The notes under the pieces: generated by a model
What the model was told of the DNA's origin: nothing
Database searches by the model: none
The model's input: only the letters and a program-made list of their open reading frames with translations
Program-made: the position numbers and the translations under genes
In this document: positions 8,250 through 15,771 of the stretch, piece after piece
Layout: every line of letters starts with the position of its first letter
How positions within the stretch are numbered: the first letter of the stretch is position 1
Assembly (NCBI GenBank): GCA_016841725.1
Contig: JAENYP010000002.1
Span: 156,767 to 220,766, forward strand
From: Thermincola carboxydiphila
GTDB taxonomy: Bacteria > Bacillota > Thermincolia > Thermincolales > UBA2595
Direction of reading: 5' to 3'
DNA length: 64,000 bases

Positions 8250-8996
8250 TTATTTTATTTCAGATGTGACCAAAACAGCCGCACCGGAAAGCGGCGCTTC
8301 CTCACCGAGTTCCGCAGGGAGGATATCCGGCATATTTTTACCGGCATGCCTGTGCCAGGACAAGTTTACGTTTCTCCAGCAGTTCTCATTTCCCAGTCCC
8401 TGAAGGCCGTGAAAGACAATTACTCCTGGGCTCATTTCCCCGGCAAGCCTCCGTAGTTCCGGGAAAAGTTTCCGGTCCCATTCCTTTACCGTCCCGTAAT
8501 CCCCGCCATCGCCCGGGAACATTACATTACCTTCCCTCAGCAGCCTGCCGTCTTGGATAACCCGTACCTCTAAGCGGTCTCCGAAATACACCGTAAGCGT
8601 GTTGCTTTGACCCCATCCGGCCCCATGTTTCATTTCCGCCAAGGCAGTCACATTAAGGAGATTGTCTACAAATGCCGGCTTTTCCAAAGCCTGTCCCGCC
8701 ATCCCGGCTATTGGCACATTTCCCCACTTTAGATCAGGTGCAGCTATGACCACCCCGTTCTGAAAATCCACCTGGCCGTCAATAGCAATACCTATGCCGG
8801 CAACATCTTCATATTTGGAGCCACGGTAATCTACAAGGTACCTAACACCTGCAGCCAACCTTTCCACAACAAAGCCCGGTTCATGGCTGTCCAGACCCTC
8901 TTCCCAAAAATGCAGGTGATGGCCTCTTAAATCAAACATCCCCACTTGTAAAGAATTAACTTCGATATAAACACCCATTGTATATCTCATAACCAT
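8250..8996 (-). CDS. ROK-family protein lacking catalytic residues
   Basis: The fold resembles ROK sugar kinases/repressors: IGIAIDGQVDFQNGVVIAAPDL near residue 68 matches the ROK phosphate/sugar region, and PAFVDNLLNVTALAEMKHGAGWG near 106 matches the sugar-binding loop. In active kinases that loop reads (E/D)NDANAA, with Asp as catalytic base; here it is DNLLNVTA, so the base is missing. The second ATP loop GTGIGxG is replaced by FGDRLE, and the CxCGxxGC zinc site is absent. No helix-turn-helix precedes it. It is therefore probably a non-catalytic sugar-binding protein. The ATG at 8996 is five bases from GGGAG. It sits alone between pstS and an opposite-strand gene. Confidence 0.65.
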   Translation of the reverse strand: MVMRYTMGVYIEVNSLQVGMFDLRGHHLHFWEEGLDSHEPGFVVERLAAGVRYLVDYRGSKYEDVAGIGIAIDGQVDFQNGVVIAAPDLKWGNVPIAGMAGQALEKPAFVDNLLNVTALAEMKHGAGWGQSNTLTVYFGDRLEVRVIQDGRLLREGNVMFPGDGGDYGTVKEWDRKLFPELRRLAGEMSPGVIVFHGLQGLGNENCWRNVNLSWHRHAGKNMPDILPAELGEEAPLSGAAVLVTSEIK

Positions 8997-9156
8997 TCCC
9001 ACTCCCTTTATAATTATCTTACCATTTTCTCGCTATTTTTTGTATGATAAAAATTCCTGTTCCGGGGAGGAATCCTTATAAAAAAATAGAATTTTTGATA
9101 TTGTTTTCAAAAAAGCCGGACTAAAATCGAATTATCTTAAAAGGAGCAGCTAATAT

Positions 9157-10107
9157 ATGAAAGAAAAGAAGTTTTTAGGCAGTACCGAAATAGTCGGCCG
9201 CCAGGAACGTTTTGACCAGCGCAATGTCGCCTTTACCCGGTTGGGTATGGGGCTGCTTGGTGAAGATGTCAAAAACCGCTGGATGAGCGAATCTCCCGAC
9301 CCTTTCTGGCGCATGCTTTATGCCTATACCCGAAAGGAAAACAGCATTGTCTGGCACCTCCGCCGGGCTGTTAACGGTCCGGTTAAAGCAGACCTGATAC
9401 AGCCGGACACCCCTCGTGAAACCAGCCAAAAAATCAAGGAGGCGGCCAAATTCTTCGGGGCCTCCCTGGCCGGTATCACTCTTCTGGACCAGGCTTATGT
9501 ATATACCCACCGCGGCCGGAACACCGACCTGGAAGACGGGACCTTCGGAGAAGAAATTGTCAATAAACATAAGTATGCCATAGTGGTAGGTTACGTAATG
9601 GATTTTGACCGCATAGAAAAATCCAATAGTTATGAATCTGATGCGGAAACCGGAAGGGCGTATGTAGAAGCAGCCAAAATAGCAGTTATGCTTGCGGAGT
9701 TTATCCGTGAGCTGGGATACCCGGCCCTGGCACATCATTTTAGGCAGGAAGAGGTATTGCACGCCCCTCTGGCGGTCGCTGCCGGCCTGGGAGAACTGGG
9801 TCGCAACGGTTATGTCATCTCCCCTGATTTTGGCCCCCGGTTCAGGACAGGTGTGGTAACTACCGACCTCCCGATGGAAATTGACAAACCCACCAACAAC
9901 CATATTCAGGACTTTTGTAATTACTGTGCTATCTGTTCCCAGCTATGTCCGGCTGATGCCATTCCAGACGGCGAAAAAACCGTTGTCCGCGGGGTCAGTA
10001 AATGGCCTCTCAATGCCGATGCCTGTATAAAGTACTGGGCATCAGACCCGGATAACAACCTGGCCTGTGCCCTTTGTATGAAATACTGCCCGTACAATAC
10101 ACGGTAA
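9157..10107 (+). CDS. reductive-dehalogenase-like corrinoid/Fe-S protein, cytosolic
   Basis: The 316 residues resemble the C-terminal two-thirds of reductive dehalogenases (RdhA) and epoxyqueuosine reductases, which use a corrinoid and two 4Fe-4S clusters. The cluster motifs are CNYCAICSQLCP near residue 250 and a second set, CIKYWASDPDNN then CALCMKYCP, near 285-312. A mid-region with GYPALAHHF and AGLGELGRNGYVISP near 190-225 matches the corrinoid-binding part. No twin-arginine signal is present and no rdhB membrane anchor lies nearby, so respiration with this enzyme is unlikely. AAAGGAGC precedes the ATG. The substrate is unknown. Confidence 0.8.
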   Translation: MKEKKFLGSTEIVGRQERFDQRNVAFTRLGMGLLGEDVKNRWMSESPDPFWRMLYAYTRKENSIVWHLRRAVNGPVKADLIQPDTPRETSQKIKEAAKFFGASLAGITLLDQAYVYTHRGRNTDLEDGTFGEEIVNKHKYAIVVGYVMDFDRIEKSNSYESDAETGRAYVEAAKIAVMLAEFIRELGYPALAHHFRQEEVLHAPLAVAAGLGELGRNGYVISPDFGPRFRTGVVTTDLPMEIDKPTNNHIQDFCNYCAICSQLCPADAIPDGEKTVVRGVSKWPLNADACIKYWASDPDNNLACALCMKYCPYNTR

Positions 10108-10178
10108 CACGGTACTCGCGGTTAAAAATTGGGGACAAAGGAGTAGTCCATAAAGGCTATTATTTGACCACGAATAAG

Positions 10179-10297
10179 GGATGGCAGATATGTTCCGGAA
10201 CGACGAGTCTGATGTCCGCTTGTTCGGCGCCCCGCGCAAGCGGGAGCCGGTAACAAGCTGAATCGTAGCCGTCGTGGAGGAATATGTCTGCCATTCC
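10179..10297. repeat. long palindromic element A with GNRA-capped hairpin
   Basis: Almost the whole 243-base gap between two converging genes folds on itself. GGATGGCAGATATGTTCC on the left pairs with the complement of GGAATATGTCTGCCATTCC on the right. Inside this, ACGACG pairs with CGTCGT, then GCTTGTT with AACAAGC, and the apex is CCCGC-GCAA-GCGGG (10231-10244), a GNRA tetraloop. The arms also match elements near 27.2 and 36.35 kb, so this is a dispersed family. It may be a structured RNA, a 3'-end stabiliser or a small mobile palindrome. Confidence 0.75.
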
Positions 10298-10350
10298 TGA
10301 ACTTTTATTGTCCAAAAAAGCAGCCCTCTTATGGGCTGCCTCCATTGTCG

Positions 10351-10818
10351 CTATTTTGTAAATCTGTCTGCCACCTTGGTAGCTCCATACGAAAAAGGCT
10401 TCACCCTGGCAGCAAACCCGCTCAGGTTAATCATTTGGACTACCTGCTGGATAAGGTCTCTTGTCCGTCCTTTTTCACCAATATCGACATGAATCTCAAT
10501 TGTCATTTCAGGAAGCATACTTGATAGGTATTGGATAATATGCCCTGCCATTTCAAGACTCCTGGAAGCCTCTTCAAATATCCTGTGTCTCAGGGTAAAA
10601 GGGGTTTTATCATAAGTACGGCGGTAATAAAACCGGGCCCCTTTTCCTTCCCGGTGGACAATAATTGCCGTCACAAAACAAGTCGCCTTTCCAGGTTGGG
10701 AATCAGTGCCGATTATCAGGCGAAACCTATCCCTGGGATGCTGACTGACAAATTTACCTATATCATCACACATCTCTTCGGTTTCCAGCTTTCCTCTCGT
10801 GGGGCTGATAAAATGCAT
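10351..10818 (-). CDS. DUF458 / YkuK-family RNase H-like protein
   Basis: The 155 residues match the DUF458 family (Bacillus YkuK), predicted to have an RNase H-like fold and no established function. Recognisable stretches are FISPTRGKL at the N-terminus, RLIIGTDSQPGK near residue 33, FYYRRTYDK near 62 and IHVDIGEKGRTRDLI near 107. The Asp residues in GTDSQ and HVDIG would fit RNase H acidic positions. It stands alone, converging on the Rdh-like gene with palindromic element A between them. Confidence 0.8.
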   Translation of the reverse strand: MHFISPTRGKLETEEMCDDIGKFVSQHPRDRFRLIIGTDSQPGKATCFVTAIIVHREGKGARFYYRRTYDKTPFTLRHRIFEEASRSLEMAGHIIQYLSSMLPEMTIEIHVDIGEKGRTRDLIQQVVQMINLSGFAARVKPFSYGATKVADRFTK

Positions 10819-10932
10819 AAATTATACACCTCTGTTACTATTATATCAGATGTCTTAAAATACATACACCCGCAAAATTATTACAGCACTTTTACCCGAA
10901 ATATTGAAAACTTTGCGTTGTCTGCAAGCTTC

Positions 10933-10961
10933 TTTACTTTTTATTTGAGTTGTAATATGAT
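10933..10961 (+). promoter_or_regulatory. sigma-A-type promoter for the GT/dehydrogenase fusion
   Basis: TTTACT (10933-10938) and TATGAT (10956-10961) are spaced by 17 bases, about 58 bases upstream of the ATG at 11019. Confidence 0.55.
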
Positions 10962-11018
10962 AGAAAAGATAGAATTTCGGGGAATTAATACATAAAAAAT
11001 TGAACGCGGAGGCCTGGA

Positions 11019-13541
11019 ATGTCGGGTTTTAAAAACAAGCATGTTATTTGCATATCTTCAGTTGACTGGGACCCTATCTGGACCCGAAAGCAGCAGGTAA
11101 TGTCCCGGCTGCCGGAATCCAACACCATTCTCTATGTAGAACCACCTATTACACTGCTTTCCCCGTTTAAGGACCCGGATATGTGGAAAAAATGGCGGAT
11201 GTGGTTTCAGGGATTGCGCAGGCTCAATAATAATATATTCCTGTATTCCCCGCCTGTAGTACTGCCCTTTGGCAACAAATTCCGTCTGATTAACCGGTTA
11301 AACCAGTGGTGGATTTCACTTTTCCTGAAAAAGGCGATAAAATCCCTTAACTTTAGGAACCCGGTTTTATGGACATATATGCCAAACACAGCTGACCTGC
11401 TTAGCAGCATCGGAGACTATGAGATGCTTATATATGACTGTGTTGATGAACACTCAGAATATACAGGAATTATCAACAAGGCAACGATGACAGATATGGA
11501 AAAAGACCTGATGGTAAACTGTGATATTGTTTTTGTAACTGCCAGAGGCCTCTATGAGGCCAAAAAAAACCTGGCTGAAACAATTTATTTCCTCCCCAAT
11601 GCGGCAAATATAGAACACTTCATGAAGGCTCAGGACCCGGATACGCCTGTTCCCGATGAAATGGCAGCAATTCCCGGGCCAGTAATCGGTTTTGTCGGGG
11701 TCATTCAGGACTGGATTGACCTTGACCTGGTCAAGGATGCAGCAACAGCCCATCCCGAATGGTCTTTTGTTATGATTGGCCCGGTAGGCCCCGGAATAGA
11801 CGTATCATCCCTAAAAGCTAAGCCGAACGTATATTTCATGGGCCGTAAGGATGTCGGTGACCTTCCCCGCTATATAAAGGGATTTGATGTCTGTATCAAC
11901 CCTTTTAAGATTAATGAATTGACCGATAAGGTCAGCCCATTGAAGTTTTATGAATACCTGGCTTCGGGAAAACCGATTGTATCTGTCGCTATGCCGGGAG
12001 TATCCGATTTCGCTGATGTTGTTGAAATTGCCGGCAGTTCTGATGAATTTATCCACGGAATTGAACGGGCCCTGTCTCAGGAGACTTCTGAAAAGCTTAG
12101 GAAACGCCTGGAAAGGGCCAGGGATAATTCATGGGAAAGCCGGGTTGAATTTATGTCTGAGAAGATAATGGAAAAATATAAACATATAAAAGTTAAAACA
12201 TGTTCAAAGGAGGAAACGGTAGTGTCTAACAGACATCTTGACCCATCAGTGGTAAAAGTAGCTATTTTCGGTCTTGGGTTTGTGGGTCTTCCCCTTGCCC
12301 TAAGTTACGCATTGCGTGGCTGCAGTGTTACCGGTGTGGATGTTGACTCTCACCTTGTGGAACAATTAAACAGTGGGATTACACATCACCTGGAAAAATA
12401 TCATGAGACTTCCATTCAGCAAATTCTAAAAGAGCAGCTAGGCTCAGGAAAGTTCAGGGCTACCACCGATTCCGCGGAAGCGCTGGCAAATTGCAATTAC
12501 TTTGTAATGACAGTCGGTATACCTGTTGTAAATAATGAACATGATTTCAGCCATATCGAGTCATGTTCACGGACAATAGCGTCAGGGCTCAAGAAAGGCG
12601 ATCTGGTACTTGTCAGAAGCACCCTTGTGCCGGGAATGACCCGGAATTTTGTGAGACCCATTCTGGAGGAATCAGGGCTCAAAGCAGGGGAAGACTTTTA
12701 CCTGGCATATTCCTCAGAACGTATCGCCGAAGGAAAGGCCTTTGATGAATTTGAAAACATGCCTACCCTTGTCAGCGGATTTAACGATGCCAGCCGTGAA
12801 AAAGCCCGTCAGCTTATGGGTATTGTTACCAAAGCCGAACTTCATCTTGCCAGTTCAATAGAGGCGGTGGAATCTGCCAAGGTAATGGAAAACATCTCCC
12901 GAGATGTAAACATAGCCATGGTCAATGAGTTTGCCCGTTTTTGTGAAGGAATTGGCATCGATATTTTTGAGGTCATCAAACTGGCAAATACCCATAAACG
13001 GGTCAAACTCTTAGTGCCTGGCCCCGGTGTAGGTGGATACTGTATCCCTAACGCCCTGCACTACCTTACCCCAAAAGCTGATGAACTGGGTGTACCCCTT
13101 AAACTGCTGCGCACCGCCAGGAAAATAAATGAAGATGTGCCTGCATTTGTGGTCAGCATGGTGACCAAACACCTGCCCGTTGCTCCCAGAGATGCTAAAG
13201 TTGCTGTGCTGGGATTGGCTATGAAAGACTACTCCAGTGATGACAGGCTGAGTCCGGCCCTGGAAGTCATTAAACTCCTGGAAATGTCCGGAATCAAAGT
13301 AGCCGCATTTGATCCGGCGGTTCCCACTGAACACAGTTATAAGGTAAATTCCCTTGAGGAAGCTGTTCAGGATGCTAATGCCATTCTGGTACTTGCCAGA
13401 CAGAACGGAATAGGTTATGCCAATTACCGGCTGTTCAAGAGCTTGATGAGCCAGGCAGGTGCGCCGGTACTCGTTGACACTAAAAACCTGTACGACAGGA
13501 CTGAGGTTGAAGAACACGGCTTCATATTTGACTCGCTCTAA
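11019..13541 (+). CDS. fusion: TuaH-like glycosyltransferase + UDP-sugar dehydrogenase
   Basis: The 840-residue frame joins two enzymes. Residues 1-395 form a GT-B glycosyltransferase like TuaH of teichuronic acid synthesis, with DCVDEH near 147, GFVGVIQDW near 226 and SPLKFYEYLASGKPIVS near 306. Residues 412-840 form a nucleotide-sugar dehydrogenase (UDP-ManNAc or UDP-glucose dehydrogenase class). It has the NAD loop VAIFGLGFVGLPLA, RSTLVPGMT, and PGPGVGGYCIP with the catalytic Cys near 675. At the join, AAAGGAGG (12207-12214) sits eight bases before an in-frame GTG at 12222 (codon 402). The dehydrogenase could thus also be made alone by internal initiation. The pairing suggests synthesis and transfer of a uronic acid for an envelope glycan. 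No polymer export gene is adjacent. Confidence 0.88.
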   Translation: MSGFKNKHVICISSVDWDPIWTRKQQVMSRLPESNTILYVEPPITLLSPFKDPDMWKKWRMWFQGLRRLNNNIFLYSPPVVLPFGNKFRLINRLNQWWISLFLKKAIKSLNFRNPVLWTYMPNTADLLSSIGDYEMLIYDCVDEHSEYTGIINKATMTDMEKDLMVNCDIVFVTARGLYEAKKNLAETIYFLPNAANIEHFMKAQDPDTPVPDEMAAIPGPVIGFVGVIQDWIDLDLVKDAATAHPEWSFVMIGPVGPGIDVSSLKAKPNVYFMGRKDVGDLPRYIKGFDVCINPFKINELTDKVSPLKFYEYLASGKPIVSVAMPGVSDFADVVEIAGSSDEFIHGIERALSQETSEKLRKRLERARDNSWESRVEFMSEKIMEKYKHIKVKTCSKEETVVSNRHLDPSVVKVAIFGLGFVGLPLALSYALRGCSVTGVDVDSHLVEQLNSGITHHLEKYHETSIQQILKEQLGSGKFRATTDSAEALANCNYFVMTVGIPVVNNEHDFSHIESCSRTIASGLKKGDLVLVRSTLVPGMTRNFVRPILEESGLKAGEDFYLAYSSERIAEGKAFDEFENMPTLVSGFNDASREKARQLMGIVTKAELHLASSIEAVESAKVMENISRDVNIAMVNEFARFCEGIGIDIFEVIKLANTHKRVKLLVPGPGVGGYCIPNALHYLTPKADELGVPLKLLRTARKINEDVPAFVVSMVTKHLPVAPRDAKVAVLGLAMKDYSSDDRLSPALEVIKLLEMSGIKVAAFDPAVPTEHSYKVNSLEEAVQDANAILVLARQNGIGYANYRLFKSLMSQAGAPVLVDTKNLYDRTEVEEHGFIFDSL
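12207..12224 (+). promoter_or_regulatory. internal ribosome-binding site and GTG at the fusion junction
   Basis: AAAGGAGG is followed after seven bases by GTG (12222-12224), in frame with the fusion, exactly at the start of the dehydrogenase domain. It is better than many annotated ribosome sites in this window. Confidence 0.7.
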
Positions 13542-13567
13542 GTGAATTTATTCTAGAATTTTATTTC

Positions 13568-13604
13568 ATGTCCAAGGCTATATGCCTTGGACATTTTGTT
13601 TTTT
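13568..13604 (+). terminator. Rho-independent terminator after the fusion gene
   Basis: TGTCCAAGGC / GCCTTGGACA is a perfect 10-bp stem with loop TATAT, followed by a T-rich tail (TTTTGTTTTTT). Confidence 0.9.
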
Positions 13605-13734
13605 ACGGCATCTAGCTCACCTTTCAGTAAAAAATATTGTATACAACATCTCTGCCTGCATAATCTGCACCATTTTGGTTATTTTAATCCCATGATTATT
13701 TTTTATCCAAATCATAATGTTTAGGGGGGTAAAA

Positions 13735-14724
13735 GTGGGAAAACGGGAAATGTATGCAAGTATGGGCATTAGTATAGATATGGCCCTGGAAGCTCACGAT
13801 ATCGTAAGGGGAGATACCGGTCAGGAAGTGCCGGGAGTCGTGATGGACAAAAAGAGTTATGAAAATGCGGAAGTTTCCATTATACGCATCATGGACAACT
13901 CTGCACAAGCTATGATGGGTAAGCCGGTCGGTACATATATAACAATTGATGCTCCGGAAATCAGGCAAAATAATAAGCAGGTACATAACGAAATTGCCGA
14001 AGTTCTGGCGGAACAGTTGGGCTCAATGCTTAGGCTTGGTCCTGATGACAGTGTGTTATTGGTCGGACTTGGCAACTGGAATGCCACGCCTGACGCCCTG
14101 GGCCCGCGAGTAATTAACTATACCCTGGTCACCAGGCATTTAAAAAAATATGCTCCCCAGGACTTAAGCGGCGGTCTGCGTTCAGTCAGCGCATTGGCTC
14201 CTGGTGTACTTGGAATCACCGGGATTGAGACAGCTGAAATTATCAGGGGAGTCGTAGAGAAAACCCGGCCAAACCTTATCATTGCCATTGATGCCCTGGC
14301 AGCCCAGAATACGGAACGAATTGTAACTTCTATCCAGCTTGCAGATACCGGAATATCCCCGGGCTCCGGCATCGGCAGCCAGAGAATGGGAATTAACATG
14401 GAAACAATGGGGGTGCCTGTTATTGCCATTGGAGTTCCTACCGTGGTCAATGCGGCAGTCATTGCCCAGGGTACCATTGACAGATTCCTGAAGGAGATGG
14501 CGAATAATCCTGCTGCCGTTGGGCAGAATGCCGGTTCCTTCAACCCTATCATTTTGGAGAATATAGTCAAGGAAGTGCTGGGACCATATAAGACAAACCT
14601 GATGGTTACACCAAAGGAAATAGATGAATTAATTGAAGCAATAGGAAAGATTATTTCCGGGGGGATTTCTATCGCTTTACATCCATCAGTTGACCCGGAA
14701 GAGTTTCACATGTATCTTCATTGA
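13735..14724 (+). CDS. gpr: spore germination protease GPR
   Basis: GPR is made as a zymogen in the forespore and degrades small acid-soluble proteins at germination, supplying amino acids. The 329 residues match the family's usual size. The sequence contains the prosegment and start of the mature form (GISIDMALEAHDIVRGD), then VLLVGLGNWNATPDALGPRV near residue 108, SALAPGVLGITGIET near 156 and IAIDALAAQ near 186. The GTG at 13735 has AGGGGGG five bases upstream; an ATG at 13717 would lie before the ribosome site. It converges on two of its likely substrates (the SASP genes). Confidence 0.95.
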   Translation: MGKREMYASMGISIDMALEAHDIVRGDTGQEVPGVVMDKKSYENAEVSIIRIMDNSAQAMMGKPVGTYITIDAPEIRQNNKQVHNEIAEVLAEQLGSMLRLGPDDSVLLVGLGNWNATPDALGPRVINYTLVTRHLKKYAPQDLSGGLRSVSALAPGVLGITGIETAEIIRGVVEKTRPNLIIAIDALAAQNTERIVTSIQLADTGISPGSGIGSQRMGINMETMGVPVIAIGVPTVVNAAVIAQGTIDRFLKEMANNPAAVGQNAGSFNPIILENIVKEVLGPYKTNLMVTPKEIDELIEAIGKIISGGISIALHPSVDPEEFHMYLH

Positions 14725-14734
14725 AAAATCAAAA

Positions 14735-14763
14735 GGTAAGCAGGCCCCTAAGACCTGCTTACC
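14735..14763 (-). terminator. terminator for the SASP genes, shared with gpr
   Basis: GGTAAGCAGG and CCTGCTTACC form a perfect 10-bp stem with a nine-base loop. On the minus strand it is followed by TTTTGATTTTTC, a proper tail for the SASP transcript. On the plus strand the tail is weak. Confidence 0.85.
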
Positions 14764-14771
14764 AATCTATA

Positions 14772-15002
14772 TTAGAACTGGGGTTTTTGTTGTCCGGCCA
14801 GAGACTGCTCATAAGCTTCAATCATCCTTTTAACCATATGACCGCCAACGGCGCCGCAATCCCTGGACGAAATATGGCCCCAGTAACCACCCTGAATCTG
14901 ATTGGTTATGCCAACTTCATTAGCCATTTCATACTTAAAGTTGTACATTGCCTGAGCAGCTTCAGGAATAACAAGTTTGTTACTCTTTTGACCTACACCC
15001 AT
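14772..15002 (-). CDS. alpha/beta-type small acid-soluble spore protein (copy 1)
   Basis: Alpha/beta SASPs coat forespore DNA and protect it from UV and heat. The 76 residues start MGVGQKSNKLVIPEAAQAM and contain the GPR-site region KYEMANEVG and the DNA-binding block GGYWGHISSRDCGAVGGHM followed by VKRMIEAYE. The ATG at 15002 has GGGAGGG about ten bases upstream; the longer frame lacks a site. It is about 80% identical to the next gene upstream, from which it is separated by 57 bases, and is probably cotranscribed with it. The Cys in SRDCG is unusual, since many family members have Asn or Ala there. Confidence 0.93.
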   Translation of the reverse strand: MGVGQKSNKLVIPEAAQAMYNFKYEMANEVGITNQIQGGYWGHISSRDCGAVGGHMVKRMIEAYEQSLAGQQKPQF

Positions 15003-15059
15003 TAGTAAAAATCCCTCCCTTCGAGCTTGTTTCATTATCTGGATTTACTTTGGGGCTGG

Positions 15060-15278
15060 TTAGGCTTTCCCTGCCAGTGATTGTTCGTAAGCCTCAATCA
15101 TCCTTTTAACCATATTACCGCCGACAGCGCCACAGTCTCTTGAAGAGATTTGTCCCCAGTAGCCACCCTGAATCTGGTTAGAAACACCAACTTCATTGGC
15201 CATTTCATACTTAAACTGGTACATTGCCTGTTGGGCCTGAGGTACAACCAGCTTGTTACGTTTTTGACCAGTACCCAT
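15060..15278 (-). CDS. alpha/beta-type small acid-soluble spore protein (copy 2)
   Basis: The 72 residues (MGTGQKRNKLVVPQAQQAM) are a tandem duplicate of copy 1, with the same KYEMANEVG cleavage region and GGYWGQISSRDCGAVGG block. AAAGGAGGTGA precedes the ATG. A sigma-G-like promoter lies just upstream, so expression in the forespore is expected. The GPR gene converges from the other side. Confidence 0.95.
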   Translation of the reverse strand: MGTGQKRNKLVVPQAQQAMYQFKYEMANEVGVSNQIQGGYWGQISSRDCGAVGGNMVKRMIEAYEQSLAGKA

Positions 15279-15311
15279 GTTTTTATCACCTCCTTTCCTT
15301 GATGCTAATTT

Positions 15312-15341
15312 TAGTATAGGCTCTCATTAAGTGCGTTATAC
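15312..15341 (-). promoter_or_regulatory. sigma-G-like promoter of the SASP operon
   Basis: On the minus strand GTATA (15337-15341, fits GNATR) and TATACTA (15312-15318, six of seven with CATACTA) are spaced by 18 bases, the spacing typical of sigma-G promoters. They lie 34 bases or more upstream of the start. Confidence 0.65.
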
Positions 15342-15397
15342 TAGAAATGATTAACTGGCAATTAAGCAGTTAAATTGAAGTATGAGTTTATTTTTCA

Positions 15398-15640
15398 TTA
15401 AATGTCATCTCTTGAATCAATTGCTTTTTCCTCAAATACCTGATTGGTAAATCCCTGGTCTGTTGCGAAGTTCTGGTCCAGTGATAATGGTTTAAAAAAG
15501 TTGCTGTTGGCAAATTCCAAATTCGCCTGGTTCTTAAGATTATCTATCTTATTGTTCTTAAGATTATCTATCTTATTGTTCTTAAGATTATCTATCTTAT
15601 TGTTTTGATTGAAATTATTGTTTTTATGCAGTTTTATCAC
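15398..15640 (-). CDS. small Asn/Lys-rich protein with three 8-residue repeats, possible spore protein
   Basis: No known family is recognised. The 80 residues contain three exact copies of NNKIDNLK (about residues 13-36). These are followed by NQANLEFANSNFFKPL and a tail FATDQGFTNQVFEEKAIDSRDD. The piece LEFANS resembles the GPR cut site of gamma-type SASPs (TEFASE-like), and the gene stands next to gpr and SASP genes. A gamma-SASP-like storage role is therefore an inference. GGGAGG (about 15640-15645 region) overlaps the GTG at 15640; the only codon at ideal spacing is a CTG at 15631, so the start is uncertain. Confidence 0.5.
   Translation of the reverse strand: MIKLHKNNNFNQNNKIDNLKNNKIDNLKNNKIDNLKNQANLEFANSNFFKPLSLDQNFATDQGFTNQVFEEKAIDSRDDI
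15531..15602 (-). repeat. 24-bp perfect tandem repeat (3 copies)
   Basis: Three identical 24-base units (15531-15554, 15555-15578, 15579-15602) encode NNKIDNLK three times. Perfect identity at DNA level indicates a recent slippage-type expansion. There are no spacers, so this is not a CRISPR array. Confidence 0.95.
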
Positions 15641-15771
15641 CTCCCATTAAGTATTATCGTCAGTATAATTTAATTAATACTGTGTAATTCTTGGTTCATT
15701 TAACAGCAATATTTTTCGTGTTTATAAATTTGATTCTTCCTAATGGGTATAATAAAATACGGAAAGGATGT

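Noticed and set aside
8250-8996. Functional glucokinase
   Set aside because: The catalytic Asp, the second ATP loop and the zinc site are all missing.
10179-10297. SRP RNA, tmRNA, 6S RNA or RNase P RNA
   Set aside because: The hairpin with a GCAA loop lacks the conserved internal loops and sequences of these RNAs.
10160-10345. A 61-codon minus-strand frame across palindromic element A
   Set aside because: Its sequence is explained by the inverted repeat, and it has no proper ribosome site.
13620-13735. Sigma-G promoter before gpr
   Set aside because: A GTATA/CATAATC pair exists, but its 15-base spacing does not fit.
15531-15602. CRISPR array
   Set aside because: The three 24-bp units are directly adjacent with no spacers and are translated as peptide repeats; no cas gene is present.
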